DNA of 35,334 nt, from contig CALKHR010000091.1 in assembly GCA_937988885.1 (NCBI GenBank), forward strand, positions 1-35,334, read 5' to 3'. The notes under the pieces are model-generated. The model had not been told where the DNA came from. It saw only the letters and a program-made list of their open reading frames with translations, and did not search any database. The translations under genes and the position numbers were made by a program. The DNA comes from an uncultured Roseiflexaceae bacterium (lineage in GTDB: Bacteria > Chloroflexota > Chloroflexia > Chloroflexales > Roseiflexaceae). Numbering within the stretch: position 1 is the stretch's first letter; each line of letters opens with the position of its first letter. This document shows positions 32,236 to 35,334 of the stretch, one piece after another.

Positions 32236-32994
32236 CTAGGTAAAGTAGACACCAATCCGTTGATCGTTGATGACCTCGATTGGGATGTGCATGTCGTAGA
32301 TATCGTGCAGGGCTTGCGTGTTGATGATCTGCTCCACACTGCCCTGATGCACAACACGACCATCCTTCAGCGCCACAATCGTATCGGAGTAGCACGAAGC
32401 GAAATTAATGTCGTGCAGCACCAGAATGACTGTTTTGCCGAGATCCTCCACCATCCGACGCATCACGCGCATAATCTGCACGGCATGCTTCATATCGAGG
32501 TTATTGAGCGGCTCATCGAGCAGCACATAATCGGTATTCTGGCAGATCACCATCGCCACATAGGCGCGTTGGCGCTGCCCACCCGAGAGCTGATCCAAGT
32601 AGCGATGCTGAAGATCGCCAAGCTCCATATATTCGATCGCAGCATCGATGTACTGCTGATCCTCTTTGGTGAGGCGGCCCTGCGAATACGGAAAGCGCCC
32701 AAAGCTCACCAATTCCCGAATCGTCAGGCGCACGCTGATATGGTTCTCTTGCTTGAGGATCGAGATCTTCTTCGCAAGGTCGTTGCTTTTGGATCGGGCG
32801 ACCGATTGGCCGTCGATCAGCACCTCGCCATGGTCGTAGGGCATCAGGCGGCTGATAATCGACAACAGCGTGCTTTTGCCAGCGCCGTTCGGGCCAATGA
32901 ACGAGGTCACACCGCCACGAGCGATCGTCAGCGAGACGTTATCGACCACGGCCTTCGAGCCATATTTCTTGGTAACGTTGCGAACCTCAATCAC
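32236..32994 (-). CDS. yclP: Iron-siderophore ABC transporter ATPase (YclP-like)
   Basis: 252 residues. The ATPase drives siderophore import through the two permeases. Walker A GPNGAGKST (34-42), Q-loop glutamine near 82, signature LSGGQRQRAY (136-145), Walker B YVLLDEP (156-162) and switch histidine in VILVLHDINFA are all intact. The start is GTG at 32994, with AAGGGAG upstream and an 8-base overlap with the permease end (GTGATTGA). Family FepC/FecE, closest in form to YclP/CeuD. Confidence 0.93.
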   Translation of the reverse strand: MIEVRNVTKKYGSKAVVDNVSLTIARGGVTSFIGPNGAGKSTLLSIISRLMPYDHGEVLIDGQSVARSKSNDLAKKISILKQENHISVRLTIRELVSFGRFPYSQGRLTKEDQQYIDAAIEYMELGDLQHRYLDQLSGGQRQRAYVAMVICQNTDYVLLDEPLNNLDMKHAVQIMRVMRRMVEDLGKTVILVLHDINFASCYSDTIVALKDGRVVHQGSVEQIINTQALHDIYDMHIPIEVINDQRIGVYFT

Positions 32995-34006
32995 GCCTGG
33001 TCTCCCTTAGTAGCAAGTAGAGGAAGTAAATACCACCGATAAAGTTGATGATCACACTTAAACTGGTGCTGAAAGTGAACACACGCTCGACCAGCAACTG
33101 GCCTCCCACCAGCGCGATGACGCTGATCAGCGAGGCGGCTGGCACCACGAAGGCGTGGCGATAGGTGTGCATATACTGGTAGGCCAGGTTCGCCACCAAT
33201 AGGCCGAAGAAGGTGATCGGGCCGACCAGCGCCGTGGAAACCGAGATCAGGACCGCGATCACCACCATACAGCGGTTCACCAAGTTCGCGTGCGCCACAC
33301 CAAGGTTGATCGCCTGATCGCGACCGAGCAGCACCACATCGAGGCTGCGCAAGAAGCGTAGGCTGTACAGCGTCACAAGGACGATCGCCGCCGACGCGAT
33401 CAGCAACAGATCCTCGTTCACGCTGTTGAAGCTAGCGAACATACGATCCTGCAGAACCGTGAAATCGTTCGGGTCGATCATGCGCTGCATAAACGAGGTG
33501 AAACTGCCGAACAGCGTGCCAAAGATGATGCCGATCAGCACCAGGAAGTACAGATTTCGGCCCTCGCGCCGGAACAACCAGCGGTAGAGCAGGCTTGCGA
33601 ACAGCACCATCAAGCCAACGTTGATCACAAACAGCAGTTCACGGCTCATCATCGCCAGGGTGATGCCGCCGAACAGATAGACGATCACCGTTTGGATCAG
33701 CATGTACATCGAGTCGAAGCCGATAATGCTTGGCGTCAGGATGCGGTTGTTGGTGATGGTCTGGAACATCACCGACGAATAGGCGACCGCGAAGCCAACC
33801 AGCAGCATCGCAACGACTTTACGGCCACGGCGGGGCAGCGCAAAGCCCCAATCGGTCACATTGATGGTGAGGAAGAGCGCGATCAGCGCGCCGCCGATCA
33901 GCGCCAAGAACACTAACTTCAGCCATAAGCTGCGCAACTGGCGCTGTTCGTGCTCTGCGGCAGTAACTGCGGCCACCGTTCCCGATTCCTTTCTAAGCAG
34001 TTGCAT
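32987..34006 (-). CDS. yclO: Iron-siderophore ABC transporter permease (YclO-like)
   Basis: 339 residues, FecCD-type permease with about 9-10 membrane helices after a charged cytoplasmic start. Segments such as GFAVAYSSVMFQTITNNRI, PSIIGFDSMYMLIQT and VGPITFFGLLVANLAY are typical of the BtuC-like fold; the last contains the ATPase-coupling loop. It overlaps the end of the first permease by 14 bases and carries a GAGG ribosome site inside that gene. It forms a heterodimer with the neighbouring permease. Confidence 0.92.
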   Translation of the reverse strand: MQLLRKESGTVAAVTAAEHEQRQLRSLWLKLVFLALIGGALIALFLTINVTDWGFALPRRGRKVVAMLLVGFAVAYSSVMFQTITNNRILTPSIIGFDSMYMLIQTVIVYLFGGITLAMMSRELLFVINVGLMVLFASLLYRWLFRREGRNLYFLVLIGIIFGTLFGSFTSFMQRMIDPNDFTVLQDRMFASFNSVNEDLLLIASAAIVLVTLYSLRFLRSLDVVLLGRDQAINLGVAHANLVNRCMVVIAVLISVSTALVGPITFFGLLVANLAYQYMHTYRHAFVVPAASLISVIALVGGQLLVERVFTFSTSLSVIINFIGGIYFLYLLLRETRRD

Positions 34007-34970
34007 ATACGCCTCGCCGCAGGATCAGGAACAGGAAAACCGCGCTGCCCACCACGCCAACCACCAAGCTGATCGGGATCTCGTAGGGATAGCGGATCGT
34101 ACGCCCGATGATGTCGCATACCAGCACAAAGAGCGCGCCGAGTGTCGCGGTAAATGGCAGAGTTTTGCGAATGTTATCGCCCAGCATAATCGTGACGACG
34201 TTCGGCACGATCAAGCCGAGGTAGGGGATCGAGCCGACCGTGAGCACCACCACCGACGAGGAGAGCGCGATGATCGCCAGGCCCAGGTTCACCACAAAGC
34301 GGTAATTGAGGCCGAGGTTTGTGGCGAAATCGGCGCCCATACCGGCCAGCGTGAAACGATCGGCGAAGATGTAGGAGGCGATCGTGAGCGGCACCGCGAT
34401 GTACAGCAACTCGTAGCGACCCCGCAGGATGCCTGAGAAGTCGCCGTTCATCCAACCGTTGAGCGACTGCAGCAGGTCGTAGCGCAGCGCCAGGAAGGTG
34501 GTGAACGCCCCGATCACGTTGCCGAACATAATGCCGACCAGCGGCACAATGATCACATCTTTGTACTTGGCGTATTCCAGGATGCGCATAAAGATGACCG
34601 TGCCGATCAGCGCAAACACAAACGCGATCGCCGTCTTATGCAGCACCGAGGCCGAACTGAACATCAGCGTGGCAACCAATACACCCAAGCTCGCCGATTC
34701 CATCGTGCCCGCCGTCGAGGGCGAAACGAACTTATTGCGGGCCAACTGCTGCATAATCAAGCCAACCACGCTCATACTGGCACCAGCAGTGAGAATGGCG
34801 ATCAAGCGGGGGACTCGGCTAATAAAAAAGACTTGGAGTTGATCTTCGCTGGCTTGAAAGAGGCCCCAAGGAGTAATGTTTCGCACGCCAATAAAGAGCG
34901 AAACGACTGAAAGAAGCACAAGCAGGATCAAGAGAGCGACAAAAGAGCCACGTTTCACAAAGTACTCCAC
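33993..34970 (-). CDS. yclN: Iron-siderophore ABC transporter permease (YclN-like)
   Basis: 325 residues, the first gene of the operon. FecCD-type permease with about 9-10 helices, ISRVPRLIAILTAGASMSVV and QLARNKFVSPSTAGTMESAS being family hallmarks, and GSIPYLGLIVPNVVTIMLG as the coupling region. The gene order permease, permease, ATPase, binding protein matches yclNOPQ. The start is GTG at 34970, chosen because MEYFVKRGSFVALL leads straight into the first helix; the ribosome site is weak. It is preceded by a promoter and operator-like palindrome. Confidence 0.9.
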   Translation of the reverse strand: MEYFVKRGSFVALLILLVLLSVVSLFIGVRNITPWGLFQASEDQLQVFFISRVPRLIAILTAGASMSVVGLIMQQLARNKFVSPSTAGTMESASLGVLVATLMFSSASVLHKTAIAFVFALIGTVIFMRILEYAKYKDVIIVPLVGIMFGNVIGAFTTFLALRYDLLQSLNGWMNGDFSGILRGRYELLYIAVPLTIASYIFADRFTLAGMGADFATNLGLNYRFVVNLGLAIIALSSSVVVLTVGSIPYLGLIVPNVVTIMLGDNIRKTLPFTATLGALFVLVCDIIGRTIRYPYEIPISLVVGVVGSAVFLFLILRRGVYATA

Positions 34971-35117
34971 AAACCTAGACCCTACACATACCCCTCAACC
35001 ACACCGAATTTTGAGCGCACGAAACCAAGCATGTAGCGTTTGGATTAGGCCAACCACAGCTACATCGCTTGCATATCACTTCCATACATCGTATCAGGAT
35101 GTAGTGGATACTTGGTG

Positions 35118-35135
35118 AGTATATTAGCCTATACT
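35118..35135. promoter_or_regulatory. Palindromic operator-like site before the siderophore operon
   Basis: AGTATA and TATACT form a perfect 6-bp dyad around TTAGCC (GGCTAA on the minus strand). The centre TAGGCTAA resembles the middle of DtxR/IdeR iron boxes. It lies just downstream of the predicted start of transcription, fitting iron-dependent repression. Match to any consensus is partial. Confidence 0.4.
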
Positions 35136-35148
35136 TACAACGGGCGTT

Positions 35149-35177
35149 AGTTTATTATAAGTATCTCGATTTGTCAA
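35149..35177 (-). promoter_or_regulatory. Promoter of the siderophore ABC operon
   Basis: On the minus strand a consensus TTGACA (35177-35172), a 17-base spacer, then TAAACT (35154-35149). The leader to the GTG at 34970 is about 170 bases and includes the palindrome at 35118-35135. The rest of the gap (35178-35278) shows no gene. Confidence 0.6.
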
Positions 35178-35278
35178 AATGTTCTGAGAATCGCTGGAGG
35201 GAAGCGCAGCGCATCAGAGAGCCAAAACGCTGCATGAGAGAGGAGCCGATTGAGGAATTACGCAAGATAATCATTTCC

Positions 35279-35334
35279 TTAGTGACTACTCCCCCGCCGA
35301 AAGGCTGGGGGCTTCTTGGAGCCGTAGCCCCTGA
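35279..35334 (-). mobile_element. IS200/IS605-type right end (tnpB side lies outside the window)
   Basis: Read on the minus strand: GAAGC, a GC hairpin (CCCCAGCC / GGCGGGGG), AGTAGTCACTAAG. This is the usual 3' end of IS200/IS605 elements, where the tnpB transcript end also forms the guide-RNA scaffold. The element body would extend rightward beyond the window, so no gene can be seen. The assignment is from the hairpin and AGTAGTCAC boundary alone. Confidence 0.55.

Overview
The window looks like a chromosomal segment of a GC-rich member of the Chloroflexota, probably class Chloroflexia. This is inferred from the secreted protein with repeated YW..NGGL..FGYPIT motifs, the DUF2264 and J-domain/kinase-like proteins, and dispersed intergenic repeats. 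It was not tested by any search. No rRNA or tRNA gene was found.

Left part (1-13134), mostly housekeeping and accessory single genes. In order: an IS200/IS605-type hairpin at the left edge; a GT2 glycosyltransferase (-); a secreted FGYPIT-repeat protein (+); a GNAT acetyltransferase and MFS transporter operon (-); a LysR regulator (+); a two-gene operon (-) of a J-domain/pseudokinase protein and a VWA protein behind a strong sigma70-like promoter; a DUF2264 protein (-); a short-chain dehydrogenase (-); and a SAM methyltransferase (-). The gaps of 300-900 bases hold three diverged copies of one non-coding repeat starting with TCCACAGATT, a TGTCATTCC-type miniature element and other short palindromes.

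Centre (13152-30972), a complete type I-B CRISPR-Cas locus on the minus strand. Transcription order is WYL regulator, cas8b (cst1 type), cas7 (cst2/DevR type), cas5, cas3, cas6, cas1, cas2, cas4, a terminator, the leader, then an array of 102 repeats and 101 spacers. The repeat read on the minus strand ends in a 5-bp hairpin plus the 8-nt handle ACTGAAAC. This fixes crRNA direction and puts the leader next to cas4. A decayed repeat marks the old end, directly in the 5' region of the methyltransferase gene. The cas genes are visibly more AT-rich than the flanks, in keeping with horizontal acquisition. Upstream of the WYL gene and its promoter lies a tandem array of about ten 21-bp units, each an imperfect or perfect dyad (CTTAATC-N6-GATTAAG). 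This is the most unusual structure in the window and a candidate multi-operator control region for the whole cas operon.

Right part (31120-35334), a four-gene iron-siderophore ABC importer operon (-) in the order permease, permease, ATPase, lipoprotein. This is the order and family of Bacillus yclNOPQ. It has a TTGACA promoter, a palindromic operator-like site at the start of transcription and a strong terminator. The window ends in another IS200/IS605-type end hairpin.
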